DNA of 64,000 nt from Siphlonurus alternatus (lineage: Eukaryota; Arthropoda; Insecta; Ephemeroptera; Siphlonuridae), in NCBI GenBank assembly GCA_949825025.1, contig OX463779.1, positions 43,904,249 to 43,968,248 of the forward strand, in the 5' to 3' direction. Positions 13,079 through 25,444 of the stretch are shown here, one piece after another. The position numbers were made by a program, and so were the translations under genes. Below the pieces are notes generated by a model. That model worked only from the letters and a program-made list of their open reading frames with translations. It searched no databases and had not been told where the DNA came from. Each line of letters begins with the position of its first letter. Within the stretch, counting starts at the first letter, position 1.

Positions 13079-13109
13079 AATAAATTATAAATTGATAGTC
13101 AATAATAAA
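13079..13109 (+). terminator. Candidate poly(A) signals for the proximal KIF21 transcript
   Basis: AATAAA occurs at 13079-13084 and again at 13104-13109, about 550 bases after the proximal stop codon. In such AT-rich DNA the hexamer is common, so placement is tentative. Confidence 0.4.
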
Positions 13110-13769
13110 CATTATTTCCCCAATGTAATCTGTGACATTTGTCTATTCTTGGATATAATTGATTTAACGGAATGTTGATAAATTATCTGCTGCCGTGGCA
13201 TCTATTTAAATTGGTGACAGAAAATATAATGTACATTCTGTAGTGTTTAGTATCAAGAATTTTTTTTTTTAAGAAAAAAAAAAAAAAAAAATGACTGAAA
13301 AATTGGAATTTAAAATTGTTAGTTTAGCTGTGCGTATTGACTGAGCCACATCCGGTATGTGATACGACTTGCAATCATGCAACGTCATCATTCTTTTCTG
13401 TCATGTCTTACATTTTTACCTGATTATTTTATATTTACTTTTAATTACTACAATTGTTCAACTAATTATTAATATATTTAAATCACATTTATTGTTTTAA
13501 CTAATGTTAAAAATTTATTTAAGTTTTAATTATTTATTTTCTGATAAAAATAATTTATTTCTAATATTGACATTTAATTTAGCAGTTAACAGTTGAAATT
13601 TAATGTTTTTTTTTATAGTTTTAATTGAAATTATATTGCTTGTATTATTAACTTAGGGTGGTATTCATGAAGAGCTAAGGAGCGTTTTAGGGAGAGATAT
13701 TTTAAGAAGCGTTTTTCTTACCTGTTACCTGGTATAAAAAACGCTTCTTAAAATATCTCTCCCTAAAAC

Positions 13770-15588
13770 CAGTGGTGAAAGTAGTTTCAATTTCTTACCA
13801 GTGCGCTTCAGATAGAGGCCTGAAGGGCCCAAACCCCCGCCGGAGGCGCGATTTTTTGGGAAAAAGGGGCGTGGCTTATTTTTTTTTAATTAAAAGTTAC
13901 ACTAAAATTGATTTATAATTAATTTTTTAAAATAGAGTGAGCGATTACATTTTTTTAAAGAATTCATTTTCTAAAAATATTTTAAAACCTGCCCTCTATT
14001 AATTAAGAAATGAAAACCAAAAATTTCCCAAATTTGGTGCTTCGGGGGCGTTTAACATGCAAAATTTTGGCACAGAAAACAGTTTTTTACTTTTTACTTA
14101 AACTTTACTTGAACTATGGTACCAATTAAAAAATACGTACGTAATCTATCAGAAATTCATTAATGAATTTTCGATTTAAAAATAAAATATTTTTTTACTG
14201 AGCCGTTTTTACAGAAAAAATATTGAAAATCCCACAAAATAAGTAAAATTAAATAATTATTCAAACTTTTAACCGATTAAAAAAAAATGTAGTGTCGCAT
14301 ATTAAATTGCATGATAAAAAAAAATATTCAAAAATATCTGTGTTGGCTAATGAAAATTAAAACATAACTTTTAATATGAAAAAAAATCGCAAACAAGTTG
14401 TCCATGTCTAGCAGCAGTGTTAATACAATAAAAATATTTTAATGAACTGTTTCACAATTTAGAATATTCTATAAATTTAATTAATTTAATAAATGTTACA
14501 TTTTTTTTAAATAATTAAATTATCGTTTAAAATTTCTCAAAAATTAATTTAATAAAAAAATTCCAAAAAGATGTAAAGGTTATAATTTTAAAAAAGTGAT
14601 AACGACTAACCAATTCATAGGAAAATTGAAGATAAAATAGTAAACCCAGAAAACAGTAAACCTAAAGATATTTAAAATATATATACTGTATAAAAAATTC
14701 TTTGATTAAAAAAATTTAAAAAAATTATATAATAAATAAATGTGTCCTCAGGCTCGCGCGCCAATAAAAAAAAAGCTAGGCGTTTGTGAGAAAAATATTA
14801 AAATTAACTTTTTTATCGTAGTCTTTTAAAATAATGTTTTACTGTAGCACTTACTATTTATTTATAATGCAACAATTTCGTATCACAAATTGTTAATTTA
14901 TTTTTATCTTTTACCCAATGAAAAATATAAATAAAAGTAAATACATTCAACATGGATTTCAATTACTTTTTTTTAGTACAAAATTTTGACTTTAAGGGTA
15001 AGGTAACGCCACTAATGTTAAAAAAAATCCCTCTCACAAAAATTCTGATAAAATTTTAAAATGTTCTCCTCTATACCCCCTATCAGTACCTAAAATATCA
15101 GGTATACAAATACGATCTAGTTTTTGAGTTATAAAATTTTAAAGTTGACTTCTTTAACATGGAGAAATGAAACTCCCATGTTAAATTGGTCAACTTTAAA
15201 AATTCATAACTCAAAAACTAGATGGTATTTGTATACCTGATATTTTAGCTACTGATAGGGGGTGTAGAGGAGAACATTTTAAATTTTTTTCAGAATTTTT
15301 GTGAGAGGGATTTTTTTTAACATTGGTGGCGTTACCTTACCCTTAAAAGAATATAGTGCAAGTTAAAACTTCGTGAGATAAATAAAATCAAAGTACAAGA
15401 ACATGTATTGAGCATGATTATAATGGTTTATAATGTGATCTGTTCACACTTGCAAATATTGTTTTTTTCATTAAAAATTATTGATTTTTTTAGTAAATTT
15501 CGATCAGTGTCTTACCAGTGCGCCGCACTGGCGTCAAATGTCTTACCAGTGCGGCGCACTGGTGCGCACCGGCTTACTTTCACCACTG
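13770..15588. mobile_element. Non-autonomous hAT element with perfect 8-bp target duplication
   Basis: The inverted termini CAGTGGTGAAAGTA and TACTTTCACCACTG are exact over 14 bases. The flanking CCTAAAAC occurs at 13762-13769 and again at 15589-15596, the 8-bp duplication diagnostic of hAT transposition. The subterminal CTTACCAGTGCGC motif is repeated near both ends (13794 and 15511-15570). The 1.8 kb interior is AT-rich with no transposase frame. A TTAA-type palindrome is nested inside (14996-15342). Confidence 0.88.
14996..15342. mobile_element. TTAA-flanked palindrome nested in the hAT element
   Basis: The ends GGGTAAGGTAACGCCAC and GTGGCGTTACCTTACCC are flanked by TTAA at 14992-14995 and 15343-15346. 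The arms are almost fully complementary (CCTATCAGTA, AAAACTAGAT). A second, damaged copy is at 60636-61541. Confidence 0.75.
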
Positions 15589-15629
15589 CCTAAAACGCTC
15601 CTTAACTCTTCGTGAAAACAAACCTTAAT

Positions 15630-18600
15630 TTCTAAAATAGTGCTCATAATCAATACCTTTCTTCTCATTTTTACTGTTTGAAGAAAAAAGTGCTGGTCAA
15701 AGTTTTGATGTTTAAACCATGGTTCTAAATTAATGCGTGTATCTTCGGATAAAATGCTAGATAGTAAGAGAGAAATTCTTTTAAAGAATTTCTCTCTGCA
15801 CTAAACACAGTAGCTACGTAAAAAATTAGACAATGTAAAAGGCTGTAAATTATGTCCCAATATTTACAAAAGTATTGCACAACTCTCCAAAGTATTATTG
15901 TTGATTCCTGACTCTAAAAAAATAGCTTATGGAATCATAGTTTAATTTCAATATGCTATAGCCTGTGAGCTTAAAAAATAGATAACCAAAATAAATTTTT
16001 TATTGCAGAATTGAACATTGCGTACAAATTTATATGTTAACCTAATTTTTTAGTCTAATATATATATATATATATATATAGAAAACAAAATCAGAGTAAC
16101 ATAACATTATATGCTGTATTCAGTTTTGTAATAAATATATCTGCGTTGTCTATTAAAATCAGTACGATAAAAATAATTAACTTATACAAGTGACTTATCT
16201 GTAGTTTAGGCTGTGCTTTTGTCGCATTAAAAAGACAATAACCCAACCACTGCTATTTACATAATCAACTTTATGAGAAAAAAAAGCAACAACCAATACT
16301 ATACTACATGTAGTGCATTTCTAATAGCACAGTGTTATATTTATAGAATGCCTCATGTTATTTAGATTAGTAAAAAAATGTGTACATTCAAGGTCTTTTG
16401 ACCAATATTTGAGTTAGATTATAAAATTCTAGAAGTTTTGTGATCGTATGGATTAGTTAGGCCCATGTGCTCCTCTGAAAATTTTCTCCTAATGTGTGTT
16501 AAGTGTGAAGAATTAAAATTATTTAGAAATCAATCAACATTCTTCTTTGTATGAACAGGTTAAATCTTCTTCCACGTAAAAAAAAAAGGCTGCAATAACA
16601 TCTCTTATAACACCTTAGTTCTGAGAATAATGTTGCTAAACTGTCTGTCTAATTTAACTTTGTTTTTGTCTTAGTTATAAAGTCTTCAATCATTGGTTGA
16701 CAGTTTGCAACGACCATTCTCACTGGCAGAACATGAACCAAGATCACTCGAATATACTCAACGATAATAAATATTGAGGCATTTGCAGTTAATCCATGGC
16801 TAGCTCAATGGAATTTTACAACATAAGTTGAGTTTGGACCATAACTGTATTTTGTAAAAAGTTGGCATAAAAAATATCATTTTTTCCATGCCAACTGTAG
16901 TTGCAGTGGTCACATAATTACAATATAAGTTTTGATAAAGGTGTGATAATATTGCAGTCTTTTTATTTTAATTAGAGGCTTTTATAAGGCCTAGTGTGAA
17001 ATTGTTTAAAATTTGAGTTTCCTATTTTGATTGTGTAATATAATTATACTTATCAAAGTTTTTCATGAGTTTAATGTAAAAAAAAATGATATCAGAACTA
17101 ATGGGCTCTTAACTCAGGTGCTAGTAAGGATGGTTTTGATTTCTTGTACATGTATTTATTACAACACAATATCGTTCATTCCAATTTAGATTTTAAGTGT
17201 CTATTTCTTCCTCTACCAAGTGTCCAAACTTTGTATTCACTAGAGCCAAACAATTAACGGAACTTAACTTGTCTTTCTTTCATTTGGCTTGCCGTCCAAA
17301 AGCAATATAAAACCCAGCCGTCTTGTAAATTGTAAAAAAGTCCAAAGCAAAATGCTTATTGTACTCCAATTTATTTCCTACAATACATCAATAGATTTCG
17401 ATGAAAATATGGCAAACCTTGAGTTGATTTTGAAAAAATGTTGACAACTTCTAGGAAATGAAGGTTACATATTTTCACTGCAGTATATTGATGTGCAGAT
17501 TTGTTAAACAATATTTGGATCGGCTTTTAAAGCTTTATAAAAAGCTCTCAATGTAGTGTCAACAAAGAAGTATACAATGTAACGCTTTAAATAAAATTCT
17601 TTCAATGATATTTCAGGCTCAAATCAATTGCAATATATGGTACACTTGGTTATCTACTATATGTATGTTAAAAAAGTATGCACAATAAATAGCAAGTATC
17701 TTGTAAGAGTAATTTTTTAATGTTATAAAATCGTAATACATAACAAATTATGTTTGTTTTTTTACATACATATCCTCTATAACATAATATTTTCTGTTTA
17801 GGCAATATTTTTGTAAACATAGTCAGTATGATTTTGAAAATGATGACTGTAAATTATGAAAAGTAGTAATAGATAATAATTTTTCTAAAATTTCAAGTAT
17901 TTACCTCAAATAATCTTCTCAACAAACCTCCATTTGATAACTTACGTTTTAACTTTTATGTAATTCTTTGAACCTTCAACAAATTTCGTCCCTCGTTCAG
18001 AATAATGAGCTATATGTGCAGTAATGAGCTGTCAGCTGTGATACTGAGCTTTCTGCTTTATGAATTTAAAGCTCATAGTTGCTCATCTGATACAACAGAC
18101 AGCTCATTGTTGCAAATGATCTTATTAGGTATATGGCTTATTATTGTGTATGATTGAAAATTTACTCTAAAAATGATTGTGGTCAGTTAATTTGTGAATA
18201 AATATAGTTAAAGTGAGCTGCACCTAAAATGTTAGAAAGAAAAATGAGTAAGTCTTATTACTTTATGTAAAATTCTTCGGCAGCTATTTTAATGGATTCG
18301 AAAGGTAATTATTCTCTGTTATTGTGTTGTTTCCTGTCCGTTGTGCTTTTATTTTGTTCTAAATTTTTACGTGTTGTTACGTTTTATGATGCAACTGTAT
18401 CGTCTTTTATTTTTATGTTTTATGCAATTAATAATATTTAGTTGTTGTTTTGTTTCCAGGATTTTTAAAACATTTTTTTTTGTAAGATTGTTGTGTGCTG
18501 TATTGCAACTATTTTCTTTTTAGTATTTTTTTTATTACTAAACGTTTGCCTCCGCCTATTTTTGTTCTTAACATTAACAAATATTAATTATTATCTCATT

Positions 18601-18932
18601 ATCTTTACTTGTTGTTGATTGGAGCCTTTTTAAAACATGTTGCATATCGTGAGGCTAGATGCAAAACCAGATAATTCATATTCTGATAAAAATATTTAAA
18701 AAAATAAAAACTTCACCCTATTATAAAAATTTTAATTGTCTAGATTTGCATCTGGCAGTCTCAATTTATTAACAAATTTGTCCTAAAAGACTCACAAATA
18801 ATTAATGCTTTTGGCGTTAAGAGTTATATTCTTAAATCTGTTCTTGGACCTGATTTAAAACAAGACTCAATAATATTTAATTTACTTTGTAGCATGTTGA
18901 GGTAATTTTAGAGAATTTGTAATTAAAAAATG
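15630..18932. other. AT-rich intron without recognised features
   Basis: This is the rest of the long intron between the two KIF21 last exons. Apart from a (TA)n run near 16058-16080 and a few short inverted repeats, I see no gene, RNA or element here. Confidence 0.5.
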
Positions 18933-19030
18933 GCCGTGGAAGGTTCAGTAGCCAGTCTAATGAAATCAGTTAATCGTCAGGAGTTCATTGAACTGGCTAC
19001 TAAAGTTCCTACAATGATTCCTTCCATGAG
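18933..19030. repeat. Palindromic repeat related to 2310-2492
   Basis: GGAAGGTTCAGTAGCCAGT is mirrored by ACTGGCTACTAAAGTTCC around a short centre, matching the core of the MITE at 2310-2492. It lies 90 bases upstream of the distal KIF21 exon. Confidence 0.5.
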
Positions 19031-19115
19031 AAATAATTTAGTTGCTCTACCACCCCACTGTATATTTGCAGTGAAACCTCATCTCGTTTTCTGACATACC
19101 TTGTTGTGATTTCAG

Positions 19116-19164
19116 CGACCACGTTGTTAAGATCTGGAGGCACCGAACGTCCCGCAGTCTGTGA
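19116..19164 (+). CDS. KIF21: KIF21 distal alternative last exon
   Basis: After a GTTGTGATTTCAG acceptor the sequence reads C|GAC CAC GTT GTT AAG ATC TGG, giving NDHVVKIWRHRTSRSL and a TGA stop (19162-19164). It joins the donor at 12012 in the same phase as the proximal exon. DHVVKIW resembles the final WD40 strand of vertebrate KIF21 (DDRTVRIW) more than the proximal version does. An AATAAA lies at 19784-19789. With this exon the visible coding part is 572 residues. Confidence 0.72.
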
Positions 19165-19783
19165 CCCCGAGGCGGTGTGAGCAAGCCTACTTGAGTATTC
19201 TTTGAACTGAAAAAATGTTTAATAATAATTTTAAGAGAGGGCTTAATTATAAATTTAATGTAATTTTATTGATTTGGTAATATTTTTTTTATTTTTTTAT
19301 TTCAAATGCTGGTAACTTTGTAATGAGTACGACACTTGGCTTTTGTTGACTGACGTTTCATTGTTGTCAAACTTTAAAAGAATGGTGCCCATAAGGCCTG
19401 TGCTATTATATTTATTTCCTTGACTTTTGTCACCAGTGAATGAAAATAATGAATATAAAAATAACTGGTGCTAAGCTTTCAAATATAGAGATACTGTATT
19501 TCAATGAGACAAAGTTATTTGTAGATTCTTTAACTCACTACTTCTCTGTGCTTAATATGTGTAATTCTTCACTTTTATGTTACTTTTGTAGCCTTTGTTT
19601 GAGCCATTTTAAATTAAATTACTTCCATTAATTGTTAAATGCCCTGTCTTAATTTTACTCTACAAATTAATTTGTGATATAAATCAACGTTAGTATTTGA
19701 TATTATACAAAATACCTGTTGTATTTTAGTAAAAAATCTTTACTGTCTTGAGGCACAGAAATGCATTGTTTGCAATTTTCTCA

Positions 19784-19789
19784 AATAAA
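19784..19789 (+). terminator. Candidate poly(A) signal for the distal KIF21 transcript
   Basis: This AATAAA lies 620 bases after the distal stop codon and is a plausible end for the longer transcript. Confidence 0.35.
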
Positions 19790-20216
19790 ATATCATTTAA
19801 AATGTGCTGCTATTTTTTTAACATTAAAATGTTAGTAATTTGTTTTAATTATAAAATATTTTATGATAAAGAAATTATAATATGTTGGTGCTGTGACTAA
19901 TAATAATAATATTTGTGTTTCTACATTTTAGTTTTTTGTTTAAAGTAACATAAAAATGTAATTAAGCTAGCAATACTAATTTCCTAAACTGTTTCCTTTT
20001 ATTGTGTTGTGATTTGATTAATTATCAGTGTTGTATACAAGTGCATGGACATTTTAATTTAAAGAAAATTATATATCAAAGATTAAGTATGCACTGGATA
20101 GCAAACCATTTCGTTGATATAAAAAGTGTTTGTATATGAAGGATTAATGGTACCATCCTTAGCAAATAGTTTCCATCTTTTTAGTATACCTTTAGAAAAA
20201 AATTGTTTTTTTTTTT

Positions 20217-20605
20217 TTTTTTTTTACAAGGATACACCCCTAAGAGCTTACAGCTCGCGGCGGGGTACTGGGTAGGGATAAGGTAGGGAACGGATAGTGG
20301 CCACAGCCTGCATGCTACGCGTCCCAGCATTCGCTGAGGTGAGACTGAGGGAACCGTGGAAAACCTCACAGGACGGACACCTCTACTTTTTCTCAATGGA
20401 CCAAAGCGATGTCCAAAGCCTGGGGAACCACACACAAGTGCATCACTGCACTGGGTGGAAAGCGAGGTGAATTTACCCCAGGGAGGGAGCAGCGTATTTT
20501 TTACTTGAAATGGTCCCCCATCCAAGTACTAACCACGCTCGACGTAGCCTGACTTCGGTGATCTAACGAGAACCGGTCAATGCACTGCGCCACGCTCAAC
20601 CTCTT
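20217..20605 (-). mobile_element. 5S-rRNA-derived SINE
   Basis: The minus strand from about 20597 reads GCGTGGCGCAGTGC, then GATCACCGAAGTCAGGC, and CGTGGTTAGTACTTGGATGG followed by GGGACC. This matches the 3' half of 5S rRNA with its internal promoter region. Downstream is a core containing TTTCCACGGTTCCCTCAG, which I recall from arthropod SINEs. A poly(T) run at 20207-20225 on the plus strand is the A tail. It is a retroposed SINE (SINE3 type), not a working 5S gene, because the 5' half is degraded. Confidence 0.75.
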
Positions 20606-21713
20606 TTTTTAATTTTAATTTTTTTAGAGGGGGGTGGGATCAAAATAGGATCTAGGTTTTTAGATAATTGGAAAAATAGCATGGGACTCTGTGGCGACTT
20701 TATCAGTATCTAAAAAGCTCAATAAAAATTAAAACACAATGGCACAAATGCCCTTTTCACTTTTTTTCATCAGGTAAATAGTTTATTAATACTTTATTTT
20801 TAGAAATCAATATACCAATGTTTTACATTTACCTTTGAAAAATAATTAGCAACAGTTGCCAATAGTGACATTAATCCTTTAAAAGAGTTTTTGGTTACTA
20901 AAAAATCTGGGCATCTTTACTTTGTATTAATAAAGAATTTGTTATCTTCAAATGTTGGAGGCGTTCTGTTTGATGCACTTGACATTACAACACGTATTAC
21001 TTCAGTATTTTAATTTGTTGTGGGTCGTAATTACACTATTGCTATATTTAACCCAGTTTTACCATGTAAAACATATTTTTACCACCAAAATATATGACTT
21101 GCGTAGCCTAACAATAAGTAACCTTTATTATTATATTATTAATAAAAGTAATTTTGGTGCCACGTAAAGTAAAAATTACAATGAAGAGTTGTAATATTTT
21201 TAAACCTTCTGTAAATTCTGTTTGAGGAAATAATTTTAAACTTCGTTACACATAATTATTTTCTAGAAAAATATTGCACTTTTTTAAAAAAAATGTTTTA
21301 AGAAAATGAAAAGTTCTTGAAATTTTCACTCATAACTTAACATTGTATCATAAAAAATAAAGCTATAATTAGTGTTAGTTGACGCACGTTTGTATTTATA
21401 TACTCTGTACAGTGTTAATTTTTTTTACCAAATGTATCTGTTATTATTAAACCATTAGAGCAATGTTTCAAGAAGCTAAGCTGATGTGCTAATTGTTCTA
21501 TTGATTCCATTTATTGAGTACAATTAATTTACTGAGAAATAAAAAATGTCAATTACAATATATTTACGACGACTTTTATTTTTATGTTGGATACATATTT
21601 TTACTTGCTGATATCACAGCAAACTAATCCTACTTGATTTTAAAGTCCAATTTAATGTTCCTTTGTATGGAACTATGGTATGTATTGAATTTAGTAATCA
21701 CAGCATAACCACA
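20606..21713. other. Intergenic AT-rich DNA, nothing recognised
   Basis: This lies between the KIF21 3' end and family A copy 21714. I see no coding potential above background and no clear repeat. Confidence 0.45.
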
Positions 21714-22032
21714 ATGGACAATTTGCATGACATTTTTTTATTGCAGAAATGGATAGAGGATGCAAAGTTATGCTACTCTGAATTTTTTCAGATTTTTTAG
21801 AGACCGGGAATTATTTTTAAAAAATTATTGAAAGTCGATTTTATGACGTCACGAGGAGTCTGTCCTTAAGAAAAGGATAGGCGCTAAACGCCCGTGACGT
21901 CATAAAACTGACTTTCAATAATTTTTTAAAAATAGTTCCCGTTCTCAAAAAAATTTGAAAAAATTCAGAATAGTATAATTTGGTACCCTCTATCCATTTC
22001 TGCAATAAAAAAATGTCATGCAAATTGCCCAT
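21714..22032. mobile_element. MITE family A, best-preserved copy
   Basis: The ends ATGGACAATTTGCATGAC and GTCATGCAAATTGCCCAT bound 319 bases that are palindromic throughout. TTTTTTATTGCAG|AAATGG and its mirror lie just inside. Two TGACGTCA-like motifs (ATGACGTCAC and GTGACGTCAT) sit near the centre. Being intergenic, it shows that the family is not restricted to introns. Confidence 0.82.
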
Positions 22033-22588
22033 TATTCTGGAATACACTCATTAACAATGGAAAGTTAACTATCTCTAACTTCTATACATATTATGCTATA
22101 ACTTAAAAAAATAGTTTTCAAGTTCAGCTGAATGCAAACCCTAATTTTAAACTCCTAAACGCAAATATTTGCATTTCACTATGATTTCAGTGCAAAGTAA
22201 TTAAAGTAAAAATATATGGTACATTTACTTCAGTACTGAAAATAATTTCTTGACCACCTGTGCTCTTATAGCAGTGTACTGTGGCATCATTCTTATACCT
22301 GCCATGCTTAATTTTGTTTTACCAGTCTTGTACCAATTCTTACAATGGTTAACATTTTTTTCTAATCTAAAAGTCTTTTTGGACAAATTATTATTGAAGT
22401 ATGATGCCTGGACCTCAGAAAAAAAAGAGGGAGAGGGGGAAATTACCCCAGAAAATAAAAAAATATTTATAATGATATAGAAAGTATTAAATTTCTATAC
22501 TGTCTCAAAAAATAAAATTCAAATTTTCAGGTTGTGGTGAGCCCAACTGTTACTTGCTTTCAGAGCAGGACAGATCTGAGCATGTTTT

Positions 22589-24420
22589 TTAATTGTCCAG
22601 ATAGAAGGTCATCAGAGTCTTAAGGTCTTTGGGCAGAGGGAGACTTGGGATGGCCTGCAGACACTTTCGACCAATGGCATTCCTCACAGCCAGTCTGCTG
22701 AGGTCCAAGAGACTCATGGGGGTGGTTGAGATTCGCTCCAGCTGGACGTTGAATCCTCCCCAATCTTTGTCTTGAGGCCAGCGAGTCTGCAAGTACTCGA
22801 GAGCGGAAGTGCCGTGGAACTTGAGGTGCACGTCCCCACCAAACTGATGGAACAGATTGAGAGCTTCGAGGTACTTTCCCATCTCTGTTTCCAACTGCCG
22901 AGCAGACAAGAAACTAACTTTATCAACGAGAATGTGAAGTAGGGACACCACACCGTTAGGAGGAATTGATGTTTCAATCTTATGCAGATTCATTATTCCA
23001 CCATGTAAGAATATTAACTTACAAGCATCTATATTTAATTCATTAAATGCTTCATGTAACGGAGTTATGTATTGATGAAAAACAAGCTGTGAATACATAG
23101 CTCTGAACACATTCCTCATGTCTTCTGTCTCAATACCATGTTCTAATAATAATTTAATAACTTCTATTAAATTCATTTTAACTGCAATATTTAAGTAATA
23201 TGTTTTTCCCTCATTGAAGGGATAAGTGCAGTGTGGTGATATTCCGTTGTCAAGAAGTAGTTTGACGACTTCTGCGGACTCTCTTGGCTTAACTGGGTGC
23301 ATTGCCAGGCAGAGGATCGGACAAAACATGAAAGCCTCGGAGTTGATGTTTTCTGTCAGAGGACGTGACAGCAGAAGTCGCACGCACTGCGGGTGGGTGG
23401 CCATCACAGCGCTCTGCAGACCCGCGGCCAGACGGACCTCCGATGGATTTCTGTCCAGCGTTTGCTGCAGGCTTGCAAGCTCCTCCGGCAGCTGCATGCA
23501 AGATGAAGAATGTAGCGGTGCATCTGAAAAATAAGTTTTGATTCCAATGATCTCAGATCATACTGGTCGTAAAACATTTCTGTCTTAAATACACTTTCAG
23601 TTCATTTTGACCATCAGTTGATACAATAGACAAAGTACAAGAATTCTTTTGTTGCAGAAATGAGTACAGGGATGCTATACTAAGATTTTTTTTTTTTTTT
23701 TTTTAGAGTCTGGGAACTATTTTAAAAAATATACCGGTATTGAAAGTGTACAGAGATAGGCATTAATAGACATTAATTCTTAATAAAAGGATAAGACTAA
23801 AAGGGGGGTGGGTTCAAACTTGAACTTTAAATAACTTTTTAGCAATACTTCCTTTCCTCTAAAAATTTAAAAAAAATACAGTAACAATAAAGAATAGTGC
23901 AATATAATTTGGTGCCCTCTATTCATTTCTGCGATAGAAAAGTTGTGTAGGTTGTTCACATTCTCAAACAATTAGTCAAAAACTTTTCTTGCTACCTCAC
24001 TATGGCTTGGCAGATAGCAGCAAGCACATATCATTGGTGGGAGAATTGACATAAGCCTGAAAGCCTGCTAGGTACTTTGACCCACTGATATGTGACCAGT
24101 TTTGTGAAAACTGGGGTAGAAGTTTAACATGGAGCATGATAGACTGGAGCCAGAAATGAAGCTGTTGTGAGAAAACCACCCCCTTGAATTTGCTCAAACC
24201 ATATGCATAAGTTTAAGACCATTTTGAAATTGTTAAAATTTATTTCATTTGATTCTTTCTAACAGAAATAACCTTTGACTCTGAAGTAAAAATAAAAAAT
24301 GCTCAATCTTCTGTTCTTAATATTGCGTTTACCTGAGCTCCTGTGCAAGGACCTGCGAGAGCGTTTGGATCGAAAGACCTCCCCTCCACCCGAAGTTCCC
24401 TCTCCTTCAAACTTCGACAT
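22589..24420 (-). CDS. Ankyrin-repeat protein with SOCS box (ASB family)
   Basis: ASB proteins are substrate receptors of Cullin-5 ubiquitin ligases: ankyrin repeats bind the target and the SOCS box binds Elongin B/C. Two exons join as 24420-24333 and 23523-22589 (minus strand, G|AT junction), giving 340 residues. The first 40 or so are basic and Ser-rich (FRSKRSRRSLHRSSD). Ankyrin helices include SAEVVKLLLDNGI, LIEVIKLLLEHGIETED and DACKLIFLHGGI. The last 40 residues (SLLDLSRLAVRNAIG, LPLPKDLKTLMTFYL) form the SOCS box, with the L/P-rich end expected. The chosen ATG is the first in the exon, but the frame stays open 12 bases upstream to a possible acceptor (TTTTCAG), so a further 5' exon is possible. 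The exact ASB subtype is unresolved. Confidence 0.85.
23628..23961. mobile_element. MITE family A copy in the ASB intron
   Basis: TTTTGTTGCAGAAATGAGTA on the left and CTATTCATTTCTGCGATAG on the right mark the element. The arms have diverged. It occupies much of the intron between 23524 and 24332. Confidence 0.6.
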
Positions 24421-25444
24421 CTCGATCACCTCCTGAAAACGGACGCTCCAGATGAGAACATGGCAATTAACTGAAGCATTACACAGTATTGAGATCTCAG
24501 CGATAAATTAGAATATACAGTACAGTATTATATAAATAAAGAGAAGCAGTACATGTACAGTATATAAATATTTAAATTATCATGGATCAAATTGTTTTAT
24601 ATCCAGCAATGGCTATGATATGCACACTGAAGATCCAATTAACAAGGGCGGATCGAGCCTCTGATTTCTGGGGGCCCTATCCTGCAATTATACTTTTTGA
24701 ACTTCACAGGGAGTGTTTTTTTTTTCCTTGGGGGGGGGGGGCTTTTAGTGAGGCACATGCACTGTATTTTACAAGAAAAATTAGAAAAATTAAAATTCTT
24801 AATTAAATAGAGATCAGTTTTGTGTTGAAATTAGATGGGACAATATGCACGTATGTGACCTCAACTCACTTTCTTGAGTGACTTTTGTGCATATCTTAAA
24901 ATATAAGTAAAATAGCGGATACGGACAATTCATGGGTGTAATATTTTATATGAACGAAAGGAGTAAAAAAAATGAACCAGGCATGTCATAACTCTGTTTA
25001 ACTCACCCTAGAGGACAATATATTGGAAGTACCAACCCCATAATTGAGATCAGGGTAGCTGAAGAACCATCTTGAAGGGTGGCTTAAGGAAATTTGAATA
25101 TCTACCCTTGTTAAGATGGTAAAGAAGGAGCAACTCAAAATTTAAAATCATCATAGGAAAAATCCATGTTATATGACAATTCTAATGAACAAAAGTTGAA
25201 ATTTGTTATTTTTTTTTTTTTTTAACTTTATCAGAAGTATTTTTTTTTTTTTAACCTGGAGGAAGGTCAGAAAAAAAATTACAATTTTATAACTGTCAAA
25301 TTTTAAATTGTTGCAAGAATGTAATGACAGTTTATTAATATCTAGCATCAGGTTGGTTTATTTTTTACTTAAGCGATGAGTTAATTTTGATTGTTGGAAT
25401 ATTCAGTTATTTTTAATAAGGTTTTAAATTTGAAGAAAATAATT
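24421..25444. other. Region between ASB and the Cys-rich gene (divergent promoters expected)
   Basis: The two genes are transcribed away from each other, so their promoters should lie here. I see only AT-rich DNA, poly(T) runs (25208-25252) and a CGGATCGAGCC...GGGGGG stretch (24649-24742) that resembles the repeats at 39436 and 52415. No CpG island or clear core promoter motif is evident. Confidence 0.4.

Larger units (their letters stand above)
13656..15626. mobile_element. Palindromic MITE split by a hAT insertion
   Basis: AGGGTGGTATTCATGAAGAG at 13656 is mirrored by CTCTTCGTGAAAACAAACCT near 15606-15625. The inner part AAGCGTTTTT...AAAAACGCTT forms a tight hairpin at 13712-13768. The right arm is interrupted by the hAT element 13770-15588 plus its 8-bp duplication; removing those restores the palindrome. 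Confidence 0.7.

Noticed and set aside
20181..20525. 114-codon minus-strand frame
   Set aside because: It overlaps the 5S-derived SINE and its A tail, with no protein character.
20217..20605. Functional 5S rRNA gene
   Set aside because: Only the 3' part of 5S rRNA is recognisable and it is fused to a SINE core and A tail.
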